Shown here: positions 7,941 to 16,361 of the stretch, one piece after another
Position numbering within the stretch: the stretch's first letter is position 1
How the letters are laid out: each line of letters begins with the position of its first letter
DNA from: an uncultured Ruminococcus sp.
Lineage (GTDB): Bacteria > Bacillota > Clostridia > Lachnospirales > Lachnospiraceae
Reading direction: 5' to 3'
DNA: 64,000 bases
Assembly (NCBI GenBank): GCA_934359255.1
Contig: CAKRLG010000007.1
Location: 68,575 to 132,574 of the forward strand
Position numbers and translations under genes: made by a program
The notes under the pieces: generated by a model
What the model was told of the DNA's origin: nothing
Seen by the model: the letters and a program-made list of their open reading frames with translations, nothing else
Databases searched by the model: none

Positions 7941-9464
7941 TCAGTAACTTCCGGATATCTGCCCTTTCAATTTTATTACCAGTTCCACCAGACTGTCAAT
8001 AGATGCTTCTTTTGCGACTGCAGTTTTCATTCCGTATCGCAGCGCTTCCGCCTGCGTCTGTTTTCCGATACAGGCCGCAAGAACTTTCGTATAATCCAGT
8101 CCCTCTGTGGCAGCTACAAAGCCTTTTACCGTTGATGCACTGGTAAATACGGCGCAGTCAATCTTTCCACTCTCAAACTGTCCTTTTTCATCGATCAGAT
8201 CCTGATTCTCATAGAATGTATCATAAATTGCCACATCATCTACGGTAAGATCTTCTCTTTTTGCCAGTTCTTCTACAACTTCTTTATTACCGATTGCCGC
8301 TCTTGCCAGTAAAATCTTTGCTCCCGGCTCACACACTTTCGCCATTTTTGCTCCAAGAGATGCCCCATCAAAAACTTCCGGCATCAGATCCGGATACAGA
8401 TGGTGTTCCTTTAACGCTTTCGCGGTTCCTTTTCCGATGGCAGCAATCTTTACCTTTCCCAGCGCGCGAATATCTTTTCCTGCTTCCATCAACAGTTCAA
8501 AAAAGATCCGGACACCACTGGGGCTGGTAAATGCAAGCCACTGGTAGGTGTCAAGTTTCTCAAGAGATTGGCAGAGTTCTGTCTTATCTTCCACCGGTTT
8601 TACACCGATCGCCGGAAGTTCCAGCACCTCCGCTCCCTGTTCCCGCAGTTTCTTTGCCATACCGGAAACCAGTTCTTTCGGACGGGTTACCAGGACTTTG
8701 TAACCGGCAAGCGGCAGTTTTTCATACCATCCAAAAGTATCTGCCACCTGACAGACCTGTCCTACCACGATAATTGCCGGTGTCTGGATCTTCGCCGCAT
8801 CGGAGGCCTGTTTTAATGTATTCACCGTAGCCACTACTCTTTTCTGTCCCGCGGTAGTTCCCTGCTGTAAAACAGCCGCCGGTGTCTCCGGATCCATACC
8901 GGCTTCAAGAAGTCCTTTACAGATATCTTCCATTGCAGTGATTCCCATCAGAAATACCAATGTTCCTTTTGTCCTGACCAGGGCTTCAAAATCAATGTTA
9001 TAACTTTCTCCTGCCCGTTTGTGACCGGTGATCACATGAACAGAGGAACAGAAATCCCTGTGTGTGACCGGAATTCCGTTATAGGCCGGAACCGCGATAC
9101 AGGAAGTTACACCGGGTACAACCTCATACGGAATTTTATGTTCGCACAGAAGTTCCAGTTCCTCTCCACCACGTCCGAAGAGAAACGGATCGCCACCCTT
9201 CAGCCGTACCACCTGTTTTCCCTCCTGTGCTTTTTCCAGGAGGACTTTATTAATATTTTCCTGCTTCATCGTATGATGCCCGGCACGTTTACCCACGTTG
9301 ATCTTCTCCGCAGTCTCCGGTACCATTGTCAGTACACCGTCACCTACCAGACTGTCATATACCACAACTTCCGCTTTTGCAAGGATGTCTTTTCCTTTGA
9401 TGGTAAAAAGTCCCACATCACCCGGACCTGCACCTACCAGCCAGACTTTTCCCTGTCTACTCAT
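7941..9464 (-). CDS. cobA-hemD: Fused uroporphyrinogen-III C-methyltransferase / uroporphyrinogen-III synthase
   Basis: 507 residues in two domains. Residues ~5-245 are an SAM-dependent uroporphyrinogen-III methyltransferase: VWLVGAGPGDVGLFTIKG, VVRLKGGDPFLFGRGGEE and VVPGVTSCIAVPAYNGIPVT. Residues ~255-507 are HemD, which closes hydroxymethylbilane to uroporphyrinogen III (LVTRPKE start, AFTSPSGVRIFFELL, FTSASTVKGFVA). The fusion is common in Firmicutes that make cobalamin or siroheme. The ATG at 9464 overlaps the hemC stop by 8 bases and has GGGAGG 9 bases upstream; an in-frame TTG three codons earlier is less likely. The product, precorrin-2, is oxidised by the SirC domain of the upstream gene. 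Confidence 0.95.
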   Translation of the reverse strand: MSRQGKVWLVGAGPGDVGLFTIKGKDILAKAEVVVYDSLVGDGVLTMVPETAEKINVGKRAGHHTMKQENINKVLLEKAQEGKQVVRLKGGDPFLFGRGGEELELLCEHKIPYEVVPGVTSCIAVPAYNGIPVTHRDFCSSVHVITGHKRAGESYNIDFEALVRTKGTLVFLMGITAMEDICKGLLEAGMDPETPAAVLQQGTTAGQKRVVATVNTLKQASDAAKIQTPAIIVVGQVCQVADTFGWYEKLPLAGYKVLVTRPKELVSGMAKKLREQGAEVLELPAIGVKPVEDKTELCQSLEKLDTYQWLAFTSPSGVRIFFELLMEAGKDIRALGKVKIAAIGKGTAKALKEHHLYPDLMPEVFDGASLGAKMAKVCEPGAKILLARAAIGNKEVVEELAKREDLTVDDVAIYDTFYENQDLIDEKGQFESGKIDCAVFTSASTVKGFVAATEGLDYTKVLAACIGKQTQAEALRYGMKTAVAKEASIDSLVELVIKLKGQISGSY

Positions 9465-10797
9465 TTTTTCCAACCTCCCAGACCAGTTTTTTTGCCAGAT
9501 TCACACCCAGGGTCTCCGGATCTTTCACAGAGCCTCGCATCGTTCCGATCTTATGCTTTCCGGTACTTTCCTGATAATACAGACCGCGCAGGAAAATCTC
9601 ATCACCTTCGATTACCGCATGGGCCGCCACCGGAGAGGAACATCCGCCATCCAGATATCGGACAAAGGCACGTTCACAAAGTGCTGCAATCGTTCCCTCT
9701 CTGTCTGCAAAATGCTCCATATATGAATAATCTTCTCCCTGTCGTCCCTGTACTGCAAGAATACCCTGTCCTGCTGCGGGAATCACTTCCTTCGGTTCAT
9801 AATATCTGGAAATTCGTTTCTCCAGTCCCAGTCGTTTTAATCCTGCTGCTGCCAGGATCAGTCCGCTGTACTCTCCACCATCCAGTTTGTTCAATCTGGT
9901 CAGCACATTTCCACGGATACTTTTAAAGGTCGCTTCCGGGTACATCTGCTGCAGCTGCAGGATTCGTCTCTGACTGGAACATCCGATCGGTTTCGACAGA
10001 TCCAGGTTGTCTGCACCTTCCGGAAGCACCAGCACGTCTCTCGGATCTTCTCTTTTTGAAAATGCCACGATCGGCAGTTCTTCCGGAACTTCCATCGGCA
10101 TATCTTTCAGACTGTGCACGGACAGATCGCTTCTTTTCTCCATCAGTGCCTTATCCAGTTCTTTTACAAACAGTCCTTTACCGCCCACTTTATCCAGCGT
10201 CCGGTCCAGAATCTTATCCCCGGTTGTTTTCATCGTAAGCAGACGGATCTCTTTTTGTGGACATTCTTTTTTCAGATATTCCATCACCATCTCACTCTGG
10301 ATCACCGCCAGACGACTCTCCCGGCTCCCTATGCAGATTGTATGATTTACCACTGCCTCGATTTGTTTTCGCAATTCGGCAGTCCCTTTATGGTCTTTTC
10401 CCGATCCATTGATGCCGATCACATAGGGATCTTTCCGGATCACTCCCGGAAAATGAAAATCACATTTTTCCTGATTGCTTGCCACATTCACAAGAGCCCC
10501 CAGACACTTTGCCACACTGTAGATTCCATTATTTAATTCAGGATCATTGGTAGCAGCCAGCACCATCCAGGCATCATAAATATCTTCTCTTTGATATTCT
10601 CTGTGGAAAATCGTAATTTTCTCTTCTTTTTCCAACTCTTCCAGCTCTCCGGTCACTTCCGGTGCTACCACGACAATCTGTGGTTCAAACGGAAGCAAGG
10701 TCTTTACCCGTCTTGTGGCGATAGCTCCCCCGCCGATCACCACGATCTTTTTCTCACTGATATCCACAAATAAAGGAAAAAAAGCGCTATTCTTCAT
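9457..10797 (-). CDS. hemC: Fused precorrin-2 dehydrogenase / hydroxymethylbilane synthase
   Basis: 446 residues. Residues ~1-145 are a SirC/Met8-like NAD-dependent precorrin-2 dehydrogenase (FPLFVDISEKKIVVIGGGAI, ATRRVKTLL, DFHFPGVIRKDPYVIGING). Residues ~150-446 are porphobilinogen deaminase (ICIGSRESRLAVIQSE, VHSLKDMP, CSSQRRILQL). The dipyrromethane cofactor cysteine is in LDGGCSSPVAAHA at ~386. One polypeptide thus acts on both sides of its downstream neighbour CobA-HemD: it makes that enzyme's substrate and oxidises its product. The ATG at 10797 overlaps hemA by 11 bases; a GTG eight codons earlier is an alternative. The two domain calls are firm; how often this fusion occurs elsewhere I cannot check. 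Confidence 0.93.
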   Translation of the reverse strand: MKNSAFFPLFVDISEKKIVVIGGGAIATRRVKTLLPFEPQIVVVAPEVTGELEELEKEEKITIFHREYQREDIYDAWMVLAATNDPELNNGIYSVAKCLGALVNVASNQEKCDFHFPGVIRKDPYVIGINGSGKDHKGTAELRKQIEAVVNHTICIGSRESRLAVIQSEMVMEYLKKECPQKEIRLLTMKTTGDKILDRTLDKVGGKGLFVKELDKALMEKRSDLSVHSLKDMPMEVPEELPIVAFSKREDPRDVLVLPEGADNLDLSKPIGCSSQRRILQLQQMYPEATFKSIRGNVLTRLNKLDGGEYSGLILAAAGLKRLGLEKRISRYYEPKEVIPAAGQGILAVQGRQGEDYSYMEHFADREGTIAALCERAFVRYLDGGCSSPVAAHAVIEGDEIFLRGLYYQESTGKHKIGTMRGSVKDPETLGVNLAKKLVWEVGKNE

Positions 10798-12016
10798 ATA
10801 CTTTTTCCAGTCCTTCCACACAATCTATAAACGCATCCGTCTCCAGGGTATCCCTCAGCCCGAAGATCATCTTTGTCACTACTTTTCCCGCTGCCGTATC
10901 GATAGATGCTTCCAGGTCTTTCCGCTCCTGTTCGCTCAGTGGCAGTTTTCCAAGAATCTTATGTAACCGGAGATTCAGATCCGTCACCGCATCCTCTTTG
11001 ATCTCCTGGATCCGCGGAATCAGTTCCCTTCCCTGATACCAGACGTAAAAATCATCAATTTCTTCCTGAATAATTGCTTCCGCCTGTTCCATAGACTGCA
11101 ATGTTGCCACATTTGGTCCACTCAGTTTAAAATCATCGATGGTATATAATTCCACACCTTCGATCTGGCCAAGTCCCGGCTCCATATCGCGGGGAACTGC
11201 AAGGTCGATAAAAATAATCTGTTTTTTCAGACTCAGTCCTTCCACCTGCTCTTTTGTCAGAGTATAATTCGGACTCGCCGTAGCACTGACCACCAGATCA
11301 CACCCCGGAAGAAAATCAAGGCGTTCTCCGTAATTGATTCTGGAGCATCCCATCGGGATCGTTACTACACCGCTTCGGTACTGACGAACCGTCACTGTTA
11401 CATCCGCACCGGTTCGTTTCAGTGACTGTGCAGCCAGTTTTCCCATCTCCCCGTTTCCGATAACCATACAACGGGCATCCGGAAGTGGAAATTTCCGTTC
11501 TTTTAACATCTCAATCGCCTGATCCATCGCGGTCTGATTCGCTCTGGAGAAAATAACATTTGTTTTTACTTTCTTCCCTGCCGTCACTGCTTTTCGAAAC
11601 AGGACTTCCAGTACATTGTCTGTCACAAATGCTTCTCTTGCCAGTGTCAGCGCATCTTTTACCTGGGTGATAATCTGATCTTCCGCCAGAATCATGGATT
11701 TTAACCCGCTGGTCAGATGAAACAGATGATCCACGGCTTCCTCTTCCTTTCGCTCCACAAAATATTCCCCATACTGTGTTGGATCTACTTCTTTTATCTT
11801 GCAAAGTTCTTCTAACAGTGTTCCGTTCCAGTCAGCCTTCGTACTGGCCCACAGCTCCATACGGTTACAGGTAGACAGGATCACACATCCCTGGATCCCC
11901 GGTATTTTCTTCAGTCGTTCCATGGCCGCTGTCGCATTTTTCTTTGTAAATGAAAACATGGCACGGATATCTACATTCGCTTTATTATAATCGATTCCGA
12001 TCATCGATATACTCAT
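10787..12016 (-). CDS. hemA: Glutamyl-tRNA reductase
   Basis: 409 residues, the usual length. It reduces glutamyl-tRNA to glutamate-1-semialdehyde, the committed and regulated step of the C5 pathway. The active-site cysteine motif is ILSTCNRMELWAS near residue 50. The tRNA/NADPH-binding core shows IGNGEMGKLAAQSLKRTGAD, and DLAVPRDMEPGLG follows. First gene of the tetrapyrrole operon hemA, sirC-hemC, cobA-hemD, hemB, hemL. The ATG at 12016 has GGGAGGAAC upstream. No cobalamin riboswitch was recognised in the 208-base region shared with divergent cbiK. Confidence 0.96.
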   Translation of the reverse strand: MSISMIGIDYNKANVDIRAMFSFTKKNATAAMERLKKIPGIQGCVILSTCNRMELWASTKADWNGTLLEELCKIKEVDPTQYGEYFVERKEEEAVDHLFHLTSGLKSMILAEDQIITQVKDALTLAREAFVTDNVLEVLFRKAVTAGKKVKTNVIFSRANQTAMDQAIEMLKERKFPLPDARCMVIGNGEMGKLAAQSLKRTGADVTVTVRQYRSGVVTIPMGCSRINYGERLDFLPGCDLVVSATASPNYTLTKEQVEGLSLKKQIIFIDLAVPRDMEPGLGQIEGVELYTIDDFKLSGPNVATLQSMEQAEAIIQEEIDDFYVWYQGRELIPRIQEIKEDAVTDLNLRLHKILGKLPLSEQERKDLEASIDTAAGKVVTKMIFGLRDTLETDAFIDCVEGLEKVYEE

Positions 12017-12045
12017 TTTTTGTTCCTCCCTGACAGCATTTTATC

Positions 12046-12097
12046 GTAACTGTTGATTTTTCTCACAGTTGCGGAGCAAAATGCATTACGAGTTATC
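12046..12097. repeat. Candidate element B, copy 1 (hemA leader)
   Basis: About 52 bp opening GTAACTGTT, then CACAGTT (12064-12070), and closing ACGAGTTAT, so the ends are weakly inverted. The opening resembles 40101 and 61605. It lies in the hemA 5' leader and its end touches the proposed hemA -10. Similarity is partial. Confidence 0.3.
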
Positions 12098-12123
12098 ATA
12101 CCACATCTTTCGCTTTAAGAAAA
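12095..12123 (-). promoter_or_regulatory. Possible hemA operon promoter
   Basis: Minus-strand -10 TATGAT (12095-12100) with a weak -35 TTTTCT (12118-12123), 17 bp apart. The leader to the hemA ATG would be about 70 bases. Confidence 0.45.
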
Positions 12124-12150
12124 TAGTTACACGATTTTTTCTACAGACAA

Positions 12151-12180
12151 TTGACAAAAAGTGATCAATAAAGGTACACT
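12151..12180 (+). promoter_or_regulatory. cbiK promoter
   Basis: -35 TTGACA (12151-12156), 18-bp spacer, -10 TACACT (12175-12180). This places the start about 38 bases before the cbiK ATG at 12225, which has an AAAGGAA ribosome binding site. Confidence 0.7.
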
Positions 12181-12224
12181 ACATACAGAGGAATTATCAC
12201 TATTGATGAAAGGAACAAAACCTT

Positions 12225-13007
12225 ATGTCTAGAACAAGAAAAGCGATTCTGGTGGTCAGTTTCGGTACCAGTTTTCCGGATACCTGTAAAAAGACCATAG
12301 ATGTGATTGAACAGCGCATCGGAGAACATTTCTCCGATTATAAGATTTACCGTGCTTGGACCAGTAAAATGATCATGGCAAAGCTTCTGGCACGGGACAA
12401 TATCCGGATCAACAACGTAACCGAAGCCATGGAGCAGATGATCGCAGACGGCATCACAGAAGTGATCGTACAGCCTACCCATGTGATCAATGGTATCGAA
12501 AATGATCTGATGAAAGAAGATGCTCTCGCGTTCAAAAATCATTTTGAACGCATCACTTTTGGCGACCCGCTTCTTACCACGCAACAGGATCATGTGGAGA
12601 TCGTCAATGCCATCTGCCAGGAGTTCTCCAATCTCCCGGAGGACTGTGCTCTGATCCTTATGGGACATGGAACCAGCCATTATGCCAATGATGTCTACGC
12701 AGCACTTGATTATCGTTTTAAAGATCTTGGATTTTCCAATATTCACCTGGCTACCGTAGAAGGCTATCCGACACTGGAAAATGTCACCCGTATGGTAAAA
12801 GAACAGGGAGCAAAAAAAGTGATCCTCGCACCTTTCATGATCGTAGCGGGCGATCATGCACGAAACGATATGTCCGGCGATGACGAGGATTCCTGGAAAA
12901 ATCAGTTCCGGGCTGCAGGATACGATGTGGAATGTCGTATGAAAGGACTCGGCGAATACCCTGCAATACAGGATATGCTGATCCGTCACGTCACCGAAGT
13001 CTGCTAG
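12225..13007 (+). CDS. cbiK: Sirohydrochlorin cobaltochelatase
   Basis: 260 residues, typical for class II chelatase CbiK. It inserts Co2+ into sirohydrochlorin at the start of the anaerobic cobalamin pathway. The N-terminal AILVVSFGTSFPDTCKKTID is diagnostic. Metal-site histidines are expected in VQPTHVINGIENDLM, LMGHGTSHYAN and MIVAGDHARNDMSGDDEDSW; all three regions are intact. It is divergent from the hem operon, whose end product it uses, so this locus yields cobalt-sirohydrochlorin. No signal peptide is present, so it is cytoplasmic. A terminator follows directly. Confidence 0.93.
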   Translation: MSRTRKAILVVSFGTSFPDTCKKTIDVIEQRIGEHFSDYKIYRAWTSKMIMAKLLARDNIRINNVTEAMEQMIADGITEVIVQPTHVINGIENDLMKEDALAFKNHFERITFGDPLLTTQQDHVEIVNAICQEFSNLPEDCALILMGHGTSHYANDVYAALDYRFKDLGFSNIHLATVEGYPTLENVTRMVKEQGAKKVILAPFMIVAGDHARNDMSGDDEDSWKNQFRAAGYDVECRMKGLGEYPAIQDMLIRHVTEVC

Positions 13008-13017
13008 AACGTGGCTG

Positions 13018-13065
13018 AAAAGAAGCGATATGCAAACTCCTACCATTGCATACCGCTTCTTTTTT
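13018..13065 (+). terminator. cbiK terminator
   Basis: Stem AAAAGAAGCGATATGCAA (13018-13035) pairs with 13046-13063 with one mismatch, followed by a T run. Confidence 0.85.
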
Positions 13066-13146
13066 ACTGTATTCCCTGTTGTCTCTTGATCCTGTCGACC
13101 AATTTTCAGGGAATCTTTATATTATGTATTCAGTTTATAGAATATC

Positions 13147-14703
13147 TCATCCCCGTTTTGTGGACCATGCAGAGCAGTCCCATACACTGGTAGCCAGCCC
13201 TTCATAGAATTCCGGTTCGTGGCAGACCATCAGGATACTTCCTTTGTAGTCTTTCAGCGCACGTTTTAATTCTGTCTTTGCATCCGCGTCCAGATGATTG
13301 GTCGGCTCGTCGAGAACCAACAGGTTCGTCTCCCGGTTAATGAGTTTACACAACCGCACTTTCGCCTGTTCTCCTCCACTTAAGACACGTACCTGGCTCT
13401 CGATGTGTTTAGTGGTCAGTCCACATTTCGCCAGGGCTGAACGAACTTCGTACTGGGTGTAAGAAGGGAATTCTTCCCAGATCTCTTCGATACAGGTTTT
13501 CGTGTTGTCCTGGGAAGATTCCTGCTCAAAATAGCCAATATACAGGTAATCTCCCAGCTGGGCAAACCCATCCAAGGGTTTGATCATTCCCAGAATGCTT
13601 TTTAACAGGGTCGTCTTACCGATACCGTTGGCTCCGGTCAGTACCACCTTTTCGCCCCGCTCCATCTCCAGATTCAGTGGAGAAGATAACGGTTCGTCGT
13701 ATCCGATCACCAGGTCTTTCGTACAAAACAGCTGTTTTCCGGCAGTTCTTGCTTCCTTAAACAGAAACTGCGGTTTCGGACGTTCCTGCATCAGTTCAAT
13801 TTTTTCCATCTTATCCAGCTTTTTCTGACGGGACATCGCCATATTTCGTGTGGAAACTCTGGCTTTATTTCTTGCCACAAAGTCTTTCAGTTCACTGATT
13901 TCCTGCTGCTGTCTCTTATAAGCCGCCTCCAGCTGAGCCTTTTTCACAGCATATACTTCTTCAAAGTGATGATAATCTCCCACATAACGATCCAGCTTCT
14001 GGCTTTCCATGTGATATATGATATTCACTACACTGTTTAAAAACGGAATATCATGGGATATCAGGATAAATGCATTCTCATACTCATTCAGATATCGTTT
14101 CAACCATTCGATATGCTGCACATCCAGATAGTTTGTCGGCTCGTCCAAAAGCAATATATCCGGTTTTTCCAGCAACAATTTTCCGAGAAGGATCTTGGTA
14201 CGCTGTCCGCCGGACAGTTCCGTTACATCACTTTCCAACCCCAGTTCCAGAAGTCCCAGCGCCCGGGCCACTTCTTCTACTTTCGCATCGATAATGTAAA
14301 AATCATGCATTGTCAGAAGATCCTGAATCGTTCCCAGTTCTTCCATCATCTGTTCCATCTCTTCCGGGGAAGCCTCTCCCATCTGATCACAGATGGTATT
14401 CATCTTTTCTTCCATTTCGTACAGCCAGGAAAATGCAGAAGACAGCACCTCCCGGATGGTCATTCCCTTTTTCAGTTCCGCGTGCTGATCCAGATAACCT
14501 ACCCGCACATTTTTCGCCCACTCGATCTTCCCTTCGTCCGGCATCATCCGGTCGGTAACAATCTTAAAGAATGTGGATTTTCCTTCTCCATTAGCCCCTA
14601 CCAGTCCGATGTGTTCCCCTTTTAATAACCGAAAAGATACATCCTGAAAAATGGCTCTGTCACCGAATCCATGGGACAGGTGTTCTACGTTTAATATACT
14701 CAT
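13147..14703 (-). CDS. ABC-F family ATP-binding protein
   Basis: 518 residues with two ABC ATPase domains and no membrane segments, hence ABC-F: ribosome-associated translation factors, some of which protect against antibiotics. Domain 1: Walker A GLVGANGEGKSTFFKI (~35-50), signature ELSGGQRTKILLGKLLL. Domain 2: GANGIGKTTLLKSILG and VLSGGEQAKVRLCKLI, with LLVLDEPTNHLDADAKTEL. The charged interdomain linker (QQEISELKDFVARNKARVST) is the P-site tRNA interaction motif. The N-terminus MSILNVEHLSHGFGDRAIF resembles the YbiT/YdiF housekeeping types more than known resistance types, but that is an impression. Single-gene unit. Confidence 0.9.
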   Translation of the reverse strand: MSILNVEHLSHGFGDRAIFQDVSFRLLKGEHIGLVGANGEGKSTFFKIVTDRMMPDEGKIEWAKNVRVGYLDQHAELKKGMTIREVLSSAFSWLYEMEEKMNTICDQMGEASPEEMEQMMEELGTIQDLLTMHDFYIIDAKVEEVARALGLLELGLESDVTELSGGQRTKILLGKLLLEKPDILLLDEPTNYLDVQHIEWLKRYLNEYENAFILISHDIPFLNSVVNIIYHMESQKLDRYVGDYHHFEEVYAVKKAQLEAAYKRQQQEISELKDFVARNKARVSTRNMAMSRQKKLDKMEKIELMQERPKPQFLFKEARTAGKQLFCTKDLVIGYDEPLSSPLNLEMERGEKVVLTGANGIGKTTLLKSILGMIKPLDGFAQLGDYLYIGYFEQESSQDNTKTCIEEIWEEFPSYTQYEVRSALAKCGLTTKHIESQVRVLSGGEQAKVRLCKLINRETNLLVLDEPTNHLDADAKTELKRALKDYKGSILMVCHEPEFYEGLATSVWDCSAWSTKRG

Positions 14704-14731
14704 AAATGTTTATTCTCCTGTTCATTAGCAT

Positions 14732-14765
14732 AAAAAGTGCCCCGCTATCTTGCGCAGCGGGACAC
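14732..14765 (-). terminator. Terminator downstream of the gerW cluster
   Basis: Arms 14737-14746 and 14756-14765 (GTGCCCCGCT with AGCGGGACAC, one mismatch) with a T run on the minus strand. It closes the unit running from 16687 to 14770. Confidence 0.8.
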
Positions 14766-14769
14766 CCTC

Positions 14770-14910
14770 TTAACAACTGCAAAATAAATTATATCCGATG
14801 ATCATCAGGGCTGCTGCAATCAATACCGTCCACACACAGGTGGGAATCAGCAGCTGGATCAGCATACCCACACCGATCCAAAACAATACAAAACCAAGGA
14901 CTCTCGTGAT
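14770..14910 (-). CDS. Small hydrophobic protein with a non-canonical start (46 codons)
   Basis: Below usual gene-finder size. In frame from 14910 the reading is ITRVLGFVLFWIGVGMLIQL followed by LIPTCVWTVLIAAALMIIGY and NLFCSC, then stop at 14770. It looks like two short membrane helices with amphipathic ends. There is no ATG, GTG or TTG at the natural start. Instead an ATC overlaps the gerW stop in the form TAATC, exactly where a TAATG stop/start overlap would be expected. Later in-frame starts are a TTG at 14886 and an ATG at 14865, the latter inside the first helix. A terminator follows at once. It may be a real gene started at ATC or TTG, or a gene whose start codon was mutated. Confidence 0.4.
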   Translation of the reverse strand: MTRVLGFVLFWIGVGMLIQLLIPTCVWTVLIAAALMIIGYNLFCSC

Positions 14911-15314
14911 TACTCACCCTGCTTTTTCTCCTCTTGATTCAGTATATGCTCGATATCGTCAGTGGTATTCGCATCGTCCTTGTCTTTTCCTGTAAATTTA
15001 TCTGCCAGATCCGGAACCATGTCGAGGATCTTGGTGATTGCATCCTGATTCTTTACATTTACCAGCTTCGTTCCGTTTTTATTGATCACCAAAACAGCTG
15101 ACGGGGAAATTTTTCCACCCATACCGCCTGCTCCGTTGTTTTTATTGCCTTCTGCAAATGCTCCGGCTCCCACACCGAAAGATACATCTACCAGCGGTAA
15201 GATAATGGTATCTCCTACGGTGATCGCATCTCCTACAACGGTTTTAGTGGTGATAAAGCTGTCCATTCCTTTAAAAAGTGCTTCTACTGTATTCTGAAAA
15301 CTGTTTTCTGCCAT
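14910..15314 (-). CDS. GerW/YtfJ family spore protein
   Basis: 134 residues. It starts MAENSFQNTVEALFKGMDSF and contains GDAITVGDTIILPLVDVSFG followed by a glycine-rich loop (FAEGNKNNGAGGMGGKISPS). These are the family marks of YtfJ, in Bacillus a forespore protein needed for germination with certain nutrients and renamed GerW. The C-terminus here is an acidic tail (DKDDANTTDDIEHILNQ). The start has AAAGGAGG upstream. The preceding gene encodes a DUF2953 protein; ytfI-ytfJ are paired in Bacillus too, which supports both calls. A broader role outside sporulation cannot be excluded. Confidence 0.85.
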   Translation of the reverse strand: MAENSFQNTVEALFKGMDSFITTKTVVGDAITVGDTIILPLVDVSFGVGAGAFAEGNKNNGAGGMGGKISPSAVLVINKNGTKLVNVKNQDAITKILDMVPDLADKFTGKDKDDANTTDDIEHILNQEEKKQGE

Positions 15315-15329
15315 AGCAAAAACCTCCTT

Positions 15330-16361
15330 TTATCTGATCTTTTTCAAAGTCTTTCGTACATCCGGGTTTCGATAGATCTTCCATGCCTGCCACAGCAGAC
15401 AGGCTGCCACGATCCGTCCTTTCATCTGAAGCTGTCCCTCCAGAATCTTTTCCTCAAATCTGGGATACACTGCCACACCCTTTCCGTACAGCGGATAAGC
15501 GATCGCCACTGCCCCCAGTATCTGTCCGGTCAGTGCCGGATCTTCGCATCCGAAGGTAATGGATCCCCTGATTTTTCGTGGCAGAACATGGCGGATCAGT
15601 TTTCTTCCTTTTTCTGTCAGAAAACGGAGTGCAGCCTGGGTACTATCTTCGTTCCACAGTGTCCGCCATCGCTTAATTTTATCACAGAATCCCCGGAATG
15701 TTAACCTGATATTTGTAAGCTTTTTCTTTAGTTTTCCCGGAAATCCCAAAATCGAACCGATGATTTTTTTACATCTGTTCCAGAATCGTGACAGTTTGTC
15801 GGAGACTTTTTCTTTTTCTGGCTGTTTTCGTTCTGCTGTCTTTCGTTCTGTCTCTTTCGCCTCCGGCTCAGCCGTCTTCAATTTCTCTGGTTTCGTCTGC
15901 TTTTCTGTCGTTTTCTGCTCTTTTGCAGCCGTTTGTGTCTTTTCTTCTATCTGTAACGGTTTTTCCTGCCTTTTTTTCTTAGCTGCTGTTTTTTTTGCCG
16001 GTTCATTCTTCTGCTGTACCGCCTTTTTTCTCCGTTCTTTCTGCTTCTGTAGCTTTTTCTTTCTTTTCTTCTTTTTCCACTCTCTGACAGCCGCTCCGGC
16101 TTTTTTCAGTGGCACGCCAAAAAGATAGCACTCCCAGTCCAGTTCTTTCTCCCGGTACTGTATTCGCAGATGAATCAGATGCAGCAACCATGAAACCCTC
16201 ACTTTTCCATTTGCTTCACTCCATCCCGGAGATAGTTTTTCTCCCTCCAGACGGTATCTTACCGGAACAAACAATACCGAAAGCACAATTACCAGAAGTA
16301 ATCCCAGTAACACCAGCAGGATGATTCCCAGAATTTTTAAAAATGTCAGTATTACATGCAT
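15330..16361 (-). CDS. DUF2953 (YtfI-like) membrane-anchored protein
   Basis: 343 residues. A long hydrophobic helix at ~4-32 (ILTFLKILGIILLVLLGLLL) anchors the N-terminus, and LFVPVRYRLEG follows, as in DUF2953 proteins. Residues ~105-195 are an extreme lysine/glutamate/alanine-rich stretch (for example KKKKRKKKLQKQKERRKKAV), likely a charged coiled or disordered linker. The C-terminal part (GSITFGCEDPALTGQILGA, KGVAVYPRFEEKILEGQL) is the conserved domain. Function unknown. Pairing with the gerW homologue 15 bases downstream is conserved with Bacillus and suggests a shared sporulation role. Overlaps the preceding gene by 10 bases. Confidence 0.75.
   Translation of the reverse strand: MHVILTFLKILGIILLVLLGLLLVIVLSVLFVPVRYRLEGEKLSPGWSEANGKVRVSWLLHLIHLRIQYREKELDWECYLFGVPLKKAGAAVREWKKKKRKKKLQKQKERRKKAVQQKNEPAKKTAAKKKRQEKPLQIEEKTQTAAKEQKTTEKQTKPEKLKTAEPEAKETERKTAERKQPEKEKVSDKLSRFWNRCKKIIGSILGFPGKLKKKLTNIRLTFRGFCDKIKRWRTLWNEDSTQAALRFLTEKGRKLIRHVLPRKIRGSITFGCEDPALTGQILGAVAIAYPLYGKGVAVYPRFEEKILEGQLQMKGRIVAACLLWQAWKIYRNPDVRKTLKKIR

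Noticed and set aside
9021..9926. 301-codon plus-strand frame across the cobA-hemD and hemC junction
   Set aside because: Both minus-strand genes are certain; no start signal or known motif on the plus strand.
12017..12150. Possible cobalamin riboswitch before hemA
   Set aside because: No B12-box-like conserved block was recognised and the leader is too short.
12165..13046. 293-codon minus-strand frame opposite cbiK
   Set aside because: cbiK is complete with promoter, ribosome binding site and terminator; the opposite frame has none of these.
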